A stretch of 64,000 nucleotides of DNA from NCBI GenBank assembly GCA_003946805.1, contig RPSH01000002.1, forward strand, positions 62,001-126,000. Direction: 5' to 3'. Under the pieces are notes generated by a model. That model was not told the DNA's origin and made no database searches. It saw only the letters and a list, made by a program, of their open reading frames with translations. Origin of the DNA: Bacillus sp. 2B10 (GTDB lineage Bacteria; Pseudomonadota; Alphaproteobacteria; Sphingomonadales; Sphingomonadaceae). Shown one piece after another: positions 1-9,291 of this stretch. Every line of letters begins with the position of its first letter. Position 1 is the first letter of the stretch. Both the position numbers and the translations under genes were made by a program.

Positions 1-305
1 GTTTCCAGGATATCGGCCCGCGCGATCCCAACAACGATCCGATCGGCGGCCGCAGCCTCGCCGAATTTTCGCTGGAGGCGCGGGTAAAGGCGTTCGGCAA
101 TTTCGGCGTCGTGCCATTTCTCGACGCCGGCAACATCTATACCTCGACGCTGCCGCGCTTCTCGGGGATGCGCTACGGTGCGGGCGTCGGCGTGCGCTAT
201 TACAGCAATTTCGGCCCGATCCGCGTCGATGTCGGCACGCCGATCAACCCGCAGCGCGGTGACCCGCGCATCGCGGTCTATGTCTCGCTGGGGCAGGCAT
301 TTTGA
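1..305 (+). CDS. tamA: TamA (BamA/Omp85-type outer-membrane protein), C-terminal part
   Basis: Partial gene entering from the left edge; about 100 C-terminal residues are visible in the frame starting at base 3. The segment has alternating beta-strand character, contains FLDAGNIY and GVRYYSNFGPIRVDVGTP, typical of the last strands of Omp85 barrels, and ends in Phe as outer-membrane barrel proteins do. TamA is the outer-membrane half of the translocation and assembly module. Identification as TamA rather than BamA rests on the directly coupled tamB: its stop codon (303-305) overlaps the next start. No N-terminal POTRA domain is visible because of the window edge. Confidence 0.85.
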   Translation, partial: FQDIGPRDPNNDPIGGRSLAEFSLEARVKAFGNFGVVPFLDAGNIYTSTLPRFSGMRYGAGVGVRYYSNFGPIRVDVGTPINPQRGDPRIAVYVSLGQAF

Positions 306-3300
306 CCGATCCCGCGCCGGAAACGCCCGCAGCGCCCGCGCAGCGCAGGCGTCGGATCGGCTGGGCGCGACGCCTTGGGCAGCTGCTGCTGGCGGTCGTC
401 GTCCTGATCGCCGGGCTGCTGGTCGTCATCGACACCGGCCCCGGCCACCGGCTGATCGCCAATCGCATCGCGACGATGAAGCCCGCCAACGGCATGCGCT
501 ATCGCATCGGCCGGATCGACGGCTCGATCTACCGCCGCGCGCGGCTGATCGACGTCCGCATCTACGATGCCCGGGGGCTGGTGCTGCGCGCGCCGCTCGC
601 CGAACTCGACTGGCGTCCGTGGGAGTTCTTCTCGAACCGCCTGTCGATCGACAGCCTGACGATCCCGCGCGCGATCCTCGCCAAACTGCCGCAGCCGACC
701 CCGACCGGGCGCAAGGGGCCGATCCTGCCGGGCTTCGACATCCGCATCGGCCGGCTGAGCGTCGACCGGCTCGAACTCGCGAAGGGGGTGACCGGCACCG
801 CGCGCACCGGCCGGCTGGCGGGGCAGGCGGATATCCGCTCGGGCCGCGCGCTGGTCGACCTCGCGCTCAATGTCGCGAACAGCGACCGGGTGCGCCTGCG
901 CCTCGATGCCGAGCCCGATCGCGACCGGTTCGATGTCGACCTGCGCGCGCGGGGCGCCGCCGACGGCCTGCTCGCCACCGCCAGCGGCATCCGCCGTGCC
1001 CTGTCGCTCGAGGTGACGGGCGACGGCCGCTGGTCCGCATGGGACGGGCGCGCGGTCGCCGATGCCGGGACCGTGCGGATCGCCGACCTCGCGCTCGGCG
1101 CGCGTGCCGGGCGCTATACGCTGGGCGGCACGCTGCGGCCCTCGTCGCTGTTGCAGGGCAAGCTCCAGCGGCTGACCGCGCCGACCGTCCGCGTCACCGG
1201 CAGCGCGACGCTGGCCGATCGCCGTATCGACGGCGTGCTGGCGCTGCGCAGCGCCGCGCTGGCGGTCGAAGCGGACGGGATCGTCGATCTCGGCACCGGT
1301 GCGTTCCGCGACCTGCGGCTGCGCGCCCGGCTGCTGCGGCCCGCCGCGATGTTCCCCAACATGTCCGGGCGCGATATCGAATTGCGTGCGATCCTCGACG
1401 GCGCCTTCGACACCGCGCGCTTCGACTACCGCCTGCGCGCCGCGCGGCTGGCGTTCGACCAGACCGGGTTCGAAGGGGTGGTCGCCGCGGGCCAGGGCCG
1501 CCTGTCGAAGGCGCCGGTGATCGTGCCGATCCGCCTTGCCGCCGCGCGCGTGACCGGCGTCGGCGACGTGGCGGGCGGCATCCTGCGCAACCTGTCGGTG
1601 ACCGGCAGGCTCGCGGTCGATGCGCGCACGCTGGTCGGCAACGACCTGATCGTGCGGTCGGACAGGCTCAACGGCCGCATCATGCTGACGCTCGACCTCG
1701 CGACCGGCCGGTACGAGGTCGGCATCAGCGGCGCGCTGCAACGCTATCTGATCCCCGGCCTCGGGCTGGTCGATGTCCAGACCCGGCTGACCGCGGTGCC
1801 GATCCCCGGCGGCGGCACCCGCATCGTCGGGCGCGGGCTGGCGCAGGTCCGCCGGCTCGACAACGGCTTCTTCCGGTCGCTGACGCAGGGGCTGCCGCGG
1901 ATCGAAACCGGGCTGGAGCTTGGCCGCGACGGCATCCTTTACCTGCGCGGCCTGCGGCTGACCTCGCCGGGGCTGACGCTCACCGGCAACGGTTATCGCC
2001 GCCGCGACGGCACTTTCCATTTCGAAGGGGGCGGGCGACAGGCGACCTATGGCCCGGTCCAGCTCGTCCTCGACGGCAATATCTCGAAGCCGACGCTCGA
2101 CCTGCGCTTCGCCGCACCCAATGCGACGCTGGGGCTGTCCGATGTCGTCGCCCATCTCGACCCGACGGCCGAAGGCTTCGCCTGGCGCGCGCAGGGCGGA
2201 TCGCGGCTCGGGCCGTTCACCGCGAACGGCCGCATCCTGTTGCCCAGCGGCGGCACCGCGCGCATCGCGGTCGACGCGCTGGAGGTCAGCGGCACGCGCG
2301 CGACCGGCGCGATCGACATCGTCCCCGACGGCTTTCTCGGCCGGCTGAACGTCGATGGCGGCGGTATCGCCGGCACGATCGATTTCCGCCCGCAGGGTGA
2401 CGACCAGCGCATCGACATCGCGCTCGACGCCACCCGCGCCCGGCTGGGCGTGGCGGGATCGGTGCGGCGCGCCCGGGTGGAGGCGGCGATCGTGCTGGCC
2501 GATGGCGGCACGACGCTCGACGCGACCGCCACCGCGCAGGGGTTCCGTCGCGGCCAGCTGTCGATCGCGCGGCTTGCGGGCAGCGCGAAGCTGGTCGACG
2601 GCGTGGGCGAGGTTCGCGCGGCGATCGCCGGATCGCGCGGCCGCGCCTTCTCGATCCGCAGCGTGATCCAGGTTTCGGCCGACACATACCGCATCAGCGC
2701 GGAAGGAACGCTGGACCGCCGTCCGCTCAAGCTCGAAACCCCCGCCGTGCTCCGCCGCGAAGGGGAGGGCTGGCGGCTCGACCCCACCCGGTTCAGTTTT
2801 TCCGGCGGCACCGCGACCGTCGCCGGCGCGCTCGGCACCGACACCACCGAACTGACCCTCGACGTCGCGCGCATGCCGCTGGCCGTGCTCGACATCGGCT
2901 ATCCGGGACTGGGGTTGAGCGGCACCGCGTCGGGCAGGATCGCCTATGCCACGCGCGGCGACACGCCCGGCGGCCGGGTCGACATGACGGTGCGTGGCCT
3001 CAGCCGGTCGGGGCTGGTCGTGTCGTCGACCCCGATCGACGTCGGCGTCGCGGCGGTGCTCGACGCGAACCGCGCCGGGGTGCGCGCGGTGATGGCCAGC
3101 GGCGGCCGGACGATCGGTCGGGCGCAGGCGCGGCTGGCGCCGCTGGGGCAGGGCGACCTCGCCACGCGCCTGACCAACGCGCCGCTGTTCGCGCAGCTGC
3201 GCTATGGCGGTCCCGCCGACACGCTGTGGCGGCTGACCGGCATCGAACTGTTCGACCTGTCCGGGCCGGTATCGGTCGGCGCCGACGTGACCGGCCGCCT

Positions 3301-4465
3301 TGCCGACCCCCGCATCCGCGGCGTGGTCCGCTCCAGCGGTGCGCGGATCGAGAGCGCGATCACCGGCACCGTGCTGACCGGCGTGGAGGCGCAGGGCCGC
3401 TTCGACGGATCGCGCCTCGTGATCGACCGCTTCAACGCGCAGGACGGGCGACAGGGCCGGGTCAGCGGCACCGGCGCGTTCGAATTCGCCGCGGTGCGCG
3501 GCTTCGGCATCGACCTGTCGCTCAACGCCGATCGCGCCCGCCTCATCAACACCGATTCGATCGGCGCGACCGTCACCGGCCCGATCCGCGTGCGCAGCGA
3601 CGGCGCGGGTGGTATCATCTCGGGCGAGGTGCGGATGGACGGCAGCCGCTACCGCCTCGGCCGCGCCACCGCCACCGCCCCGCTGCCGCGCCTCAACATC
3701 CGCGAGATCAACCGCCCTGATGGCGATGAAGAGGCGGGCGCGGCGGTCGTGCCGTGGAAGCTCGACCTGAAGGCCCGCGCCCCCGGCGGCTTGATCGTCA
3801 CCGGCCTCGGCCTGTCGAGCGAATGGTCCGCCGACCTCGCCATCACCGGCGAACCGACGAACCCGATCATCAACGGCCGCGCCGATCTGGTGCGCGGCGA
3901 CTATGAATTCGCCGGCCGCGAGTTTCAGCTCGATCGCGGCGCGCTGCGCTTCAACGGCGAAAGCCCGGCCGACCCCGCGCTCGACATCGTCGCCAATGCC
4001 GATACGCAGGGGCTGAACGCCACCATCCGCGTCGCCGGCACCGCGACCCGGCCGGAGATCAGCTTCCAGAGCGTGCCCGCGCTGCCCGAGGACGAACTGC
4101 TCTCGCGGCTGCTGTTCGGTACCTCGATCACCAACCTGTCGGCGCCCGAAGCGTTGCAGCTCGCCGCGGCGGTGGCGGCGCTCCAGAATGGCGAGGGCGG
4201 GCTGAACCCGATCAACGCCGTCCGCCGCGCCGCCGGCCTCGACCGCCTGCGCATCCTGCCCGCCGATCCGCAGACGGGGCAGGGCACCTCGGTCGCCGCC
4301 GGCAAATATCTCACGCGGCGCTTCTATGCCGAGATCGTGACCGACGGGCAGGGCTACAGCGCGACCCGTATCGAGTTCCAGGTCACCCGCTGGCTGTCGC
4401 TGCTCGCGTCGATCTCGACCATCGGCCGCCAGAGCACCAACGTCCGCATTTCACGGGATTACTGA
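302..4465 (+). CDS. tamB: TamB, AsmA-like intermembrane translocation/lipid-transport protein (DUF490)
   Basis: Encodes 1387 aa, the usual size of TamB. A short cytoplasmic arginine-rich start (RRRRIGWARR) is followed by one membrane segment at about residues 27-45, then a very long periplasmic region of repeated beta-strand pattern. The C-terminal DUF490/TamB domain includes LLSRLLFGTSITNLS and ends with RISRDY. TamB spans the periplasm and works with TamA in outer-membrane protein insertion and phospholipid transport. The start is TTG at 302, overlapping the tamA stop (TTGA), so translation is probably coupled. No other good start was found close to the membrane segment. Confidence 0.92.
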   Translation: MTDPAPETPAAPAQRRRRIGWARRLGQLLLAVVVLIAGLLVVIDTGPGHRLIANRIATMKPANGMRYRIGRIDGSIYRRARLIDVRIYDARGLVLRAPLAELDWRPWEFFSNRLSIDSLTIPRAILAKLPQPTPTGRKGPILPGFDIRIGRLSVDRLELAKGVTGTARTGRLAGQADIRSGRALVDLALNVANSDRVRLRLDAEPDRDRFDVDLRARGAADGLLATASGIRRALSLEVTGDGRWSAWDGRAVADAGTVRIADLALGARAGRYTLGGTLRPSSLLQGKLQRLTAPTVRVTGSATLADRRIDGVLALRSAALAVEADGIVDLGTGAFRDLRLRARLLRPAAMFPNMSGRDIELRAILDGAFDTARFDYRLRAARLAFDQTGFEGVVAAGQGRLSKAPVIVPIRLAAARVTGVGDVAGGILRNLSVTGRLAVDARTLVGNDLIVRSDRLNGRIMLTLDLATGRYEVGISGALQRYLIPGLGLVDVQTRLTAVPIPGGGTRIVGRGLAQVRRLDNGFFRSLTQGLPRIETGLELGRDGILYLRGLRLTSPGLTLTGNGYRRRDGTFHFEGGGRQATYGPVQLVLDGNISKPTLDLRFAAPNATLGLSDVVAHLDPTAEGFAWRAQGGSRLGPFTANGRILLPSGGTARIAVDALEVSGTRATGAIDIVPDGFLGRLNVDGGGIAGTIDFRPQGDDQRIDIALDATRARLGVAGSVRRARVEAAIVLADGGTTLDATATAQGFRRGQLSIARLAGSAKLVDGVGEVRAAIAGSRGRAFSIRSVIQVSADTYRISAEGTLDRRPLKLETPAVLRREGEGWRLDPTRFSFSGGTATVAGALGTDTTELTLDVARMPLAVLDIGYPGLGLSGTASGRIAYATRGDTPGGRVDMTVRGLSRSGLVVSSTPIDVGVAAVLDANRAGVRAVMASGGRTIGRAQARLAPLGQGDLATRLTNAPLFAQLRYGGPADTLWRLTGIELFDLSGPVSVGADVTGRLADPRIRGVVRSSGARIESAITGTVLTGVEAQGRFDGSRLVIDRFNAQDGRQGRVSGTGAFEFAAVRGFGIDLSLNADRARLINTDSIGATVTGPIRVRSDGAGGIISGEVRMDGSRYRLGRATATAPLPRLNIREINRPDGDEEAGAAVVPWKLDLKARAPGGLIVTGLGLSSEWSADLAITGEPTNPIINGRADLVRGDYEFAGREFQLDRGALRFNGESPADPALDIVANADTQGLNATIRVAGTATRPEISFQSVPALPEDELLSRLLFGTSITNLSAPEALQLAAAVAALQNGEGGLNPINAVRRAAGLDRLRILPADPQTGQGTSVAAGKYLTRRFYAEIVTDGQGYSATRIEFQVTRWLSLLASISTIGRQSTNVRISRDY

Positions 4466-4575
4466 CCGGGCAGGCGAGACCCGCCGGGTTCGGGCAGCGT
4501 CGCGCCGGTCGGGGCGTCCGTTCCATTGCCTGTCGAACGGACACGGCGCGAAAGTTTGATCCATCCATATGGAAC

Positions 4576-4658
4576 CGTCACCCCAGCGAAGGCTGGGGGC
4601 TCCATCGGCTCCTGCTGCGCGCTACCACCGGGAGATCCCAGCCTTCGCTGGGATGACG
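4576..4658. repeat. Palindromic intergenic repeat, family A copy 1
   Basis: An 83-nt imperfect palindrome: CGTCACCCCAGCGAAGGCTG at the left and the complementary arm ending in CGCTGGGATGACG at the right, with a central CATCGGCTCCTGCTGCG. It is closely related to 13339-13421 and, in the other orientation, to 50682-50764. Homology with the 13339 copy continues about 25 nt past the right arm. Together with the family E element next to it, it fills most of the 390-nt gap between tamB and the phosphoesterase and may act as a bidirectional transcript end. Confidence 0.85.
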
Positions 4659-4695
4659 TCCGTTTCAGTGGAGATGGTTCAAACTCTATCCGCTT

Positions 4696-4849
4696 TCCTA
4701 CACGGCCGCGAACGGCCACCCTGCCGCTCGCTCCTTGACCCGTCGAACCAACCGCTCGGATCGCCGCGTCCGACCGTGCGAACGCAACCGGCATCGGGTA
4801 TCTAAATGCCCGAACAAACGTGCGCGAGTGTGACTTTCGTGACCTTTGG
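4696..4849. repeat. Three-copy intergenic element, family E copy 1
   Basis: Begins with TCCTACACG and ends with a tandem 9-nt motif, GTGACTTTC followed by GTGACCTTT, then GG. The same two end motifs bracket 22394-22520 and 56732-56857, all in the same orientation in this window. The middle is poorly conserved. This copy ends 6 nt before the stop codon of the leftward phosphoesterase gene. Function unknown; it could be a repeat, a protein-binding site or a small RNA. Confidence 0.7.
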
Positions 4850-4855
4850 CCCCGT

Positions 4856-5809
4856 TCAGGCCAGCGCGCGCACCGGCACCGACGCGTTGTAGAGGCTTGC
4901 CCCGCGTTCGTCGCGCAGGTCGAACGACAACAGGTCGCCCGCGATCCGCACCATGCCGAATCCGGCGGCGGCGCGGCAGAAACGGGTCCCTTCGACCGGC
5001 ACCACCGGCCGCGCCTCCATGCCGCCGCCGCACTGGATCATGTCGATCCCGTCGCGGCGGATATGCTGCAGGTCGTGGTCGTGCCCGGCGATATAGGCCT
5101 GCACCCCGTGCCGGTTCAGGATCGGCAGCACCCGCGCGACGATCTCCGGCTGGTCGCCATGGCCGCTGCCGCCCGACCGGATCGGGTGATGCCCGGTCAC
5201 CAGCTTCCACCTGGCGCGCGACTGCGCCAGCGCCTCGTCGAGCCATGCCAGCTGCTGCGCCGTGTCCTGCGACAGCGTGTTGCGCCCGATCGCCTTGGTC
5301 GCATCGGCGCGATAGCGTTCGACGAGCGGGGACGTATCGATCGCGAACAGCTCGGTATCAGCCCGCGCCAGCGCCGGGTCTGCAACCCGGTAATAGCGCG
5401 CCGGCATCCGCCACCGCTTACTGCGCGCGGCATAGTCGATCTGCGCCTGCGGATTGCCGCGATAGTCGTGATTGCCCAGCAGCGCGTACCACGGCACCTG
5501 CAACGCCGGATGGGTATAGACCCCTTCGAACACCGACTGCCACAGCGGGTCGTCGACCGACGCCACCCCGTCGCTGTAGAAATTGTCGCCGATCGCCAGC
5601 ACGAAGTCGCTGCCCGCCTCCGCCGCCGCCCGCCCCATCGCCGCCGCGACATGATGCTGCTCGGGCGTGTCCCGCCCCCAGTCGCCCAGCACCGCGAAGC
5701 TGCACCCCTTCGCATCGCGCGCCCGCGCCGCGGCCGGCGCCACGCCCAGCCCCGCCGCACCGATGGCGAACCCGCCGAGCAACGTACGGCGGTCGAGGAT
5801 GATGGTCAT
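4856..5809 (-). CDS. Metallophosphoesterase, purple acid phosphatase-like, Tat-exported
   Basis: 317 aa. The N-terminus has a twin-arginine signal (DRRTLLGGF, then a hydrophobic alanine/glycine stretch ending near AAARA). Mature-domain metal motifs occur in the order of the calcineurin-like phosphoesterase fold: GDWG (about residue 42), GDNFYSDG (74), GNHDY (112), GHHPIRSG and GHDHDLQ. The GDNxY and GHxH patterns resemble tartrate-resistant (type 5) acid phosphatases. Expected activity is hydrolysis of phosphate monoesters in the periplasm; the substrate is unknown. The start at 5809 is chosen because AGGA lies about 10 nt upstream and the Tat motif follows at once; the reading frame extends further upstream but lacks family similarity there. 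Confidence 0.85.
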   Translation of the reverse strand: MTIILDRRTLLGGFAIGAAGLGVAPAAARARDAKGCSFAVLGDWGRDTPEQHHVAAAMGRAAAEAGSDFVLAIGDNFYSDGVASVDDPLWQSVFEGVYTHPALQVPWYALLGNHDYRGNPQAQIDYAARSKRWRMPARYYRVADPALARADTELFAIDTSPLVERYRADATKAIGRNTLSQDTAQQLAWLDEALAQSRARWKLVTGHHPIRSGGSGHGDQPEIVARVLPILNRHGVQAYIAGHDHDLQHIRRDGIDMIQCGGGMEARPVVPVEGTRFCRAAAGFGMVRIAGDLLSFDLRDERGASLYNASVPVRALA

Positions 5810-5924
5810 GGGCGCGATGTTCCTGATCGGGGGCGGGTGCTGCGGCTTGAGCATGGCGATGTGACGGTTGTGTGTCGGTGGGGCATCGCGAGGGCAGGAC
5901 ACTTCACCCGCCTTCATAATCGGG

Positions 5925-6042
5925 ACGTCGCCCCGGCGCAGGCCGGGGTCCGGTTGGAAAGGCTTTTCCGCATCGTGCCAATGCCCCCCAACCTCGCCCC
6001 GGCCTTCGCCGGGGTACGGATCGAAGGCTTTCGCAGAGGTTT
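5925..6042. repeat. Intergenic repeat, family B copy 1 (left end lost)
   Basis: Contains CCCCGGCGCAGGCCGGGGTC, then GGTTGGAAAGG, TGCCAATGCC and CCCCGGCCTTCGCCGGGGTA, ending in GGCTTTCGCAGAGGTTTCGA. The same order of blocks occurs at 36859-37015, where both terminal inverted repeats are present; here only the right one is clear. It lies in the 467-nt gap between the phosphoesterase and glnA. Apart from this repeat and the glnA-proximal hairpins, nothing else was seen in that gap. Confidence 0.7.
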
Positions 6043-6128
6043 CGACCCGAAGTGCGGCGTGACGGCGATGGTGTCGGCCTGTACCGCGCAGTGCAGCCGG
6101 ACCGTGGCGGCAATTTTCCGAACAACCC

Positions 6129-6162
6129 AAAAGAAAAGGCGCCGGGACCAACGCCCGACGCC
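6129..6162 (-). terminator. Rho-independent terminator downstream of glnA
   Basis: On the minus strand, GGCGTCGGG, a 7-nt loop and CCCGGCGCC form a 9-bp stem with one G-T wobble, followed directly by TTTTCTTTT. It lies about 115 nt past the glnA stop codon, so it probably ends the glnB-glnA transcript. Confidence 0.75.
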
Positions 6163-6175
6163 CCTCCATCTCGCG

Positions 6176-6276
6176 CGACGTGGCAGAGCCACGTCGTCGG
6201 TCCTCGCCGGGTCGGCGAAGCCGGCCGACAGCGCCTGTGGCACGCCTGCGTGCCACCGGTTGCCGGCACGGCAACC
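6176..6276 (-). other. Three consecutive hairpins immediately 3' of glnA
   Basis: Three stem-loops lie between the glnA stop and its terminator. They are 6258-6276 (GGTTGCC/GGCAACC, 7 bp), 6237-6256 (GTGGCACGC/GCGTGCCAC, 9 bp, 2-nt loop) and 6176-6196 (CGACGTGGC/GCCACGTCG, 9 bp, 3-nt loop). All stems are perfect. They may protect the 3' end of the mRNA or serve as a processed 3'UTR RNA; there is no direct evidence for either. Confidence 0.6.
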
Positions 6277-7689
6277 TCAGGCGCTGTAGTACATATCATA
6301 CTCGACCGGGCTCGGGGTCATTTCCCACCGCGCCACTTCGCCGCGCTTGATCTCGACATAGGCCTCGATCTGGTCCTTCGAGAACACGTCGCCCTTCAGC
6401 AGATAGTCGTGATCCGCCTCGAGGCTGTCGAGCGCCTCGCGCAGCGAACCGCACACCGTCGGCACCTGCGCCAGCTCTGCCGGCGGCAGGTCGTACAGGT
6501 TCTTGTCCATCGCCTCGCCCGGATGGATCTTGTTCTGGATGCCGTCGAGGCCCGCCATCATCAGCGCCGCATAGGCGAGATAGGGGTTGGCCATCGCGTC
6601 GGGGAAGCGGACTTCGACGCGCTTCGACTTCGGACCCGTGCCGTACGGGATGCGGCACGATGCCGACCGGTTGCGCGCCGAATAGGCGAGCAGCACCGGC
6701 GCTTCGTACCCCGGGACCAGCCGCTTGTAGCTGTTGGTCGTCGGGTTGGTGAACGCGTTCACCGACTTGGCATGCTTGATGATGCCGCCGATGAAATACA
6801 GGCACATGTCCGACAGGCCGGCATAGCCGTCCCCGGCGAACAGCGGGTTGCCGCCGTTCCAGATCGAGAAGTGGGTGTGCATCCCCGATCCGTTGTCTTC
6901 CTTGATCGGCTTGGGCATGAACGTCGCGGTCTTGCCATACGCGTGCGCGACCTGATGCACGACATACTTGTAGATCTGCATGCGATCGGCGGTCGTCGTC
7001 AGCGTGCCGAAGGTCAGGCCCAGCTCGTGCTGCGCGGCGGCGACCTCGTGGTGGTGCTTGTCGCACGGCAGGCCCATTTCGAGCATGGTCGACACCATCT
7101 CGCCACGGATGTCGACGGCGCTGTCGACCGGGGCGACCGGGAAATACCCGCCCTTGGCGCGCGGGCGGTGGCCCATGTTGCCGGCTTCGTATTCGCGGCC
7201 CGAATTGCCCGGCAGCTCGATGTCGTCGATCTTGTAATAGCTGGTCGAATAGCTGTTCTCGAACCGAACGTCGTCGAACATGAAGAATTCGGCTTCCGGC
7301 CCGACATAGACGGTGTCGCCGATGCCGGTGGTCTTCAGATACGCCTCGGCGCGCTTCGCGGTCGACCGCGGATCGCGGGCATAGAGTTCGCCGGTCGACG
7401 GCTCGACCACGTCGCAGAAGATGACCAGCATCGGCGTCGCCGAGAACGGATCGGTATAGACCGCGTCCAGATCGGGCTTGAGCACCATGTCGGACTCGTT
7501 GATCGCCTTCCAGCCCTCGATCGACGACCCGTCGAACATCAGGCCGTCGGTCAGTTCGTCCTCACCCAGGATCGACGCGACCATGGTCAGGTGCTGCCAC
7601 TTGCCCTTGGGATCGGTGAAGCGCAGGTCGATCCACTCGATCTCTTCTTCCTTGATCCGCTTCAGGATGGTGCTGGCGGTAATAGCCAT
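6277..7689 (-). CDS. glnA: Glutamine synthetase, type I
   Basis: 470 aa, the standard length of bacterial GSI. It makes glutamine from glutamate, ammonia and ATP as a cytoplasmic dodecamer. Visible landmarks are the N-terminal beta-grasp region ([17 protein letters not shown]), GSSIEGW, the metal/glutamate motif GPEAEFF, the ATP-site [15 protein letters not shown] and [22 protein letters not shown] contains the adenylylation tyrosine (about Tyr399), so activity should be controlled by GlnE and PII. It follows glnB by 90 nt on the same strand and is probably co-transcribed from the sigma54-type promoter upstream of glnB. Confidence 0.98.
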   Translation of the reverse strand: MAITASTILKRIKEEEIEWIDLRFTDPKGKWQHLTMVASILGEDELTDGLMFDGSSIEGWKAINESDMVLKPDLDAVYTDPFSATPMLVIFCDVVEPSTGELYARDPRSTAKRAEAYLKTTGIGDTVYVGPEAEFFMFDDVRFENSYSTSYYKIDDIELPGNSGREYEAGNMGHRPRAKGGYFPVAPVDSAVDIRGEMVSTMLEMGLPCDKHHHEVAAAQHELGLTFGTLTTTADRMQIYKYVVHQVAHAYGKTATFMPKPIKEDNGSGMHTHFSIWNGGNPLFAGDGYAGLSDMCLYFIGGIIKHAKSVNAFTNPTTNSYKRLVPGYEAPVLLAYSARNRSASCRIPYGTGPKSKRVEVRFPDAMANPYLAYAALMMAGLDGIQNKIHPGEAMDKNLYDLPPAELAQVPTVCGSLREALDSLEADHDYLLKGDVFSKDQIEAYVEIKRGEVARWEMTPSPVEYDMYYSA

Positions 7690-7779
7690 CGGAAACTGCC
7701 CTTTCTGGATTAAACCCCGCGATCCGGCGCAATCAAACGCCCCGGAACGCCCCTCGATTCGAAATATTGCTGCGCTGCG

Positions 7780-8172
<393 letters not shown>

Positions 8173-8175
8173 TTA

Positions 8176-8191
8176 AACAATTACCGTGCCA
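8176..8191 (-). promoter_or_regulatory. Sigma54 (RpoN) promoter of glnB-glnA
   Basis: Read on the minus strand, the sequence is TTGGCACGGTAATTGTT. It matches the -24 TGGCAC element exactly, has the required 5-nt spacer, and has a -12 TTGTT where the consensus is TTGCW (one mismatch). The expected transcription start is about 45-50 nt before the glnB start codon. Nitrogen-dependent NtrC activation would be expected; no NtrC dyad was confirmed by eye. Confidence 0.72.
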
Positions 8192-8353
8192 ACCGGCGAT
8201 TCGCCTCGGATACGATCATCGGGGATTTGGCCGGGACTGTCGATATTGCCCACAGAAGGGGCAGGGTGCCGGTTTTTCGGGCAGGGGCGTGTGTCGGTTG
8301 ACAGGCGCTGCCCATGCCGCAATTTTCCGTCCAGGCTACGACGGAGACCGGAG

Positions 8354-8728
8354 TTGAGAGCAATCTTCTTCGCTTTCGCCGGCGGTGTGCTGCTGGTCGT
8401 TGCGGTGGTGCAGGCGTTCGGCGTGTACCGCTATCTTCAGGACACATCGGTTGTCGCCGGAACCGTGGTCGCGACGCCGCATGGCGGTAGCCACCCGGTC
8501 GTCCGCTTCGCCACGGCAAAGGGCAACATGGTGACCTTCCCCGGCAAGGGATGGATCGGCGGCTATGCCGTCGGCGACAGCGTATCGGTACGATACGATC
8601 CCCGAAGCCCCCGGATCGGTCCGTCGATCGATACGATAGGAAGCGTCTGGGCAGGTGTCATCGTGTTCGTGGTACTGGGCGCCGGTTTTCTGGTGGGAGG
8701 ATTGCTGGTCAGGAAGGGAATGGCCTGA
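8354..8728 (+). CDS. DUF3592-type membrane protein
   Basis: About 124 aa. It has an N-terminal transmembrane helix (AIFFAFAGGVLLVVAVVQAF), an extracytoplasmic beta-rich central part (VAGTVVATPHGGSHPVVRFA, GYAVGDSVSVRYDPRSP) and a C-terminal helix (WAGVIVFVVLGAGFLVGGLL). This arrangement and the GDSVSVRYDP motif resemble DUF3592. The start is taken as TTG at 8354, with GGAG 7 nt upstream. The frame is open from 8186, but that extension has no family-like content and would overlap the glnB promoter. Function unknown. Confidence 0.65.
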   Translation: MRAIFFAFAGGVLLVVAVVQAFGVYRYLQDTSVVAGTVVATPHGGSHPVVRFATAKGNMVTFPGKGWIGGYAVGDSVSVRYDPRSPRIGPSIDTIGSVWAGVIVFVVLGAGFLVGGLLVRKGMA

Positions 8729-9228
8729 TCGAACTCGAACAAAGCGCATGGCAATATGCCACCAGTGCTGGCGGAGCCGTGGGTATCGGGTTTGTCGCGG
8801 CATCGCGCGGCACCTTGTGCCTCGCTGATCCTTCCGGTCGGACCCGGCATTTCTATTATGGCGGATTGGGTGGCGGTGTCGGGTTCGGCGTCCGCTTGCC
8901 GAGGGTTCCCCGACCATCGTTCCGCGGCAGCAGCGTGTCCGGAACCGGGGCCGCCACCGCTTTTCCCAGCACGGGCCGCGTGTATAAGGCCCGCTCGATC
9001 GGACGCCGCGAACTGACCCCCGGCGACATTCAGGGCGCGGTGGTGTTTGTGGAAGGTGGATTGGGTCTGGGCGTTGGCGGGGCCGGAACCAGCATGATCT
9101 TCGGCATCAACGCGCCGCTGCTGATCGCAGCGGCGCTGTCGCCTGTCGTGTCTTCGCTTCTCATCAACCGGGCGATGGCGACGGCCACCGGCGTGATGGT
9201 ATTCGCCGGCGTCAACGCCGGGTTGTAG
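8725..9228 (+). CDS. Hypothetical glycine-rich membrane-associated protein
   Basis: About 167 aa, not recognised. It is rich in Gly/Ala, has a segment with FYYGGLGGGVGFG, a conserved-looking ELTPGDIQGAVVFVEGG and two hydrophobic stretches (INAPLLIAAALSPVVSSLL and the C-terminal ATGVMVFAGVNAGL). No ATG, GTG or TTG start exists near the end of the previous gene in this frame. The most plausible start is CTG at 8725, which overlaps the stop codon of the DUF3592 gene (CTGA) and would give coupled translation. The start is uncertain, but the coupling suggests the two products work together. Confidence 0.5.
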   Translation: MIELEQSAWQYATSAGGAVGIGFVAASRGTLCLADPSGRTRHFYYGGLGGGVGFGVRLPRVPRPSFRGSSVSGTGAATAFPSTGRVYKARSIGRRELTPGDIQGAVVFVEGGLGLGVGGAGTSMIFGINAPLLIAAALSPVVSSLLINRAMATATGVMVFAGVNAGL

Positions 9229-9291
9229 GCGTGTGGCGGCTTCGCCGGGCTGGTCGGCTATCTGCGATAGGGCAATGACCGTTCCCCGCGC

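Noticed and set aside
178-2400. Very long ORFs in other frames of tamB (740 aa on +, 625 aa on -)
   Set aside because: Arginine/alanine-rich low-complexity translations caused by high GC; the TamB frame has a membrane anchor and the DUF490 end.
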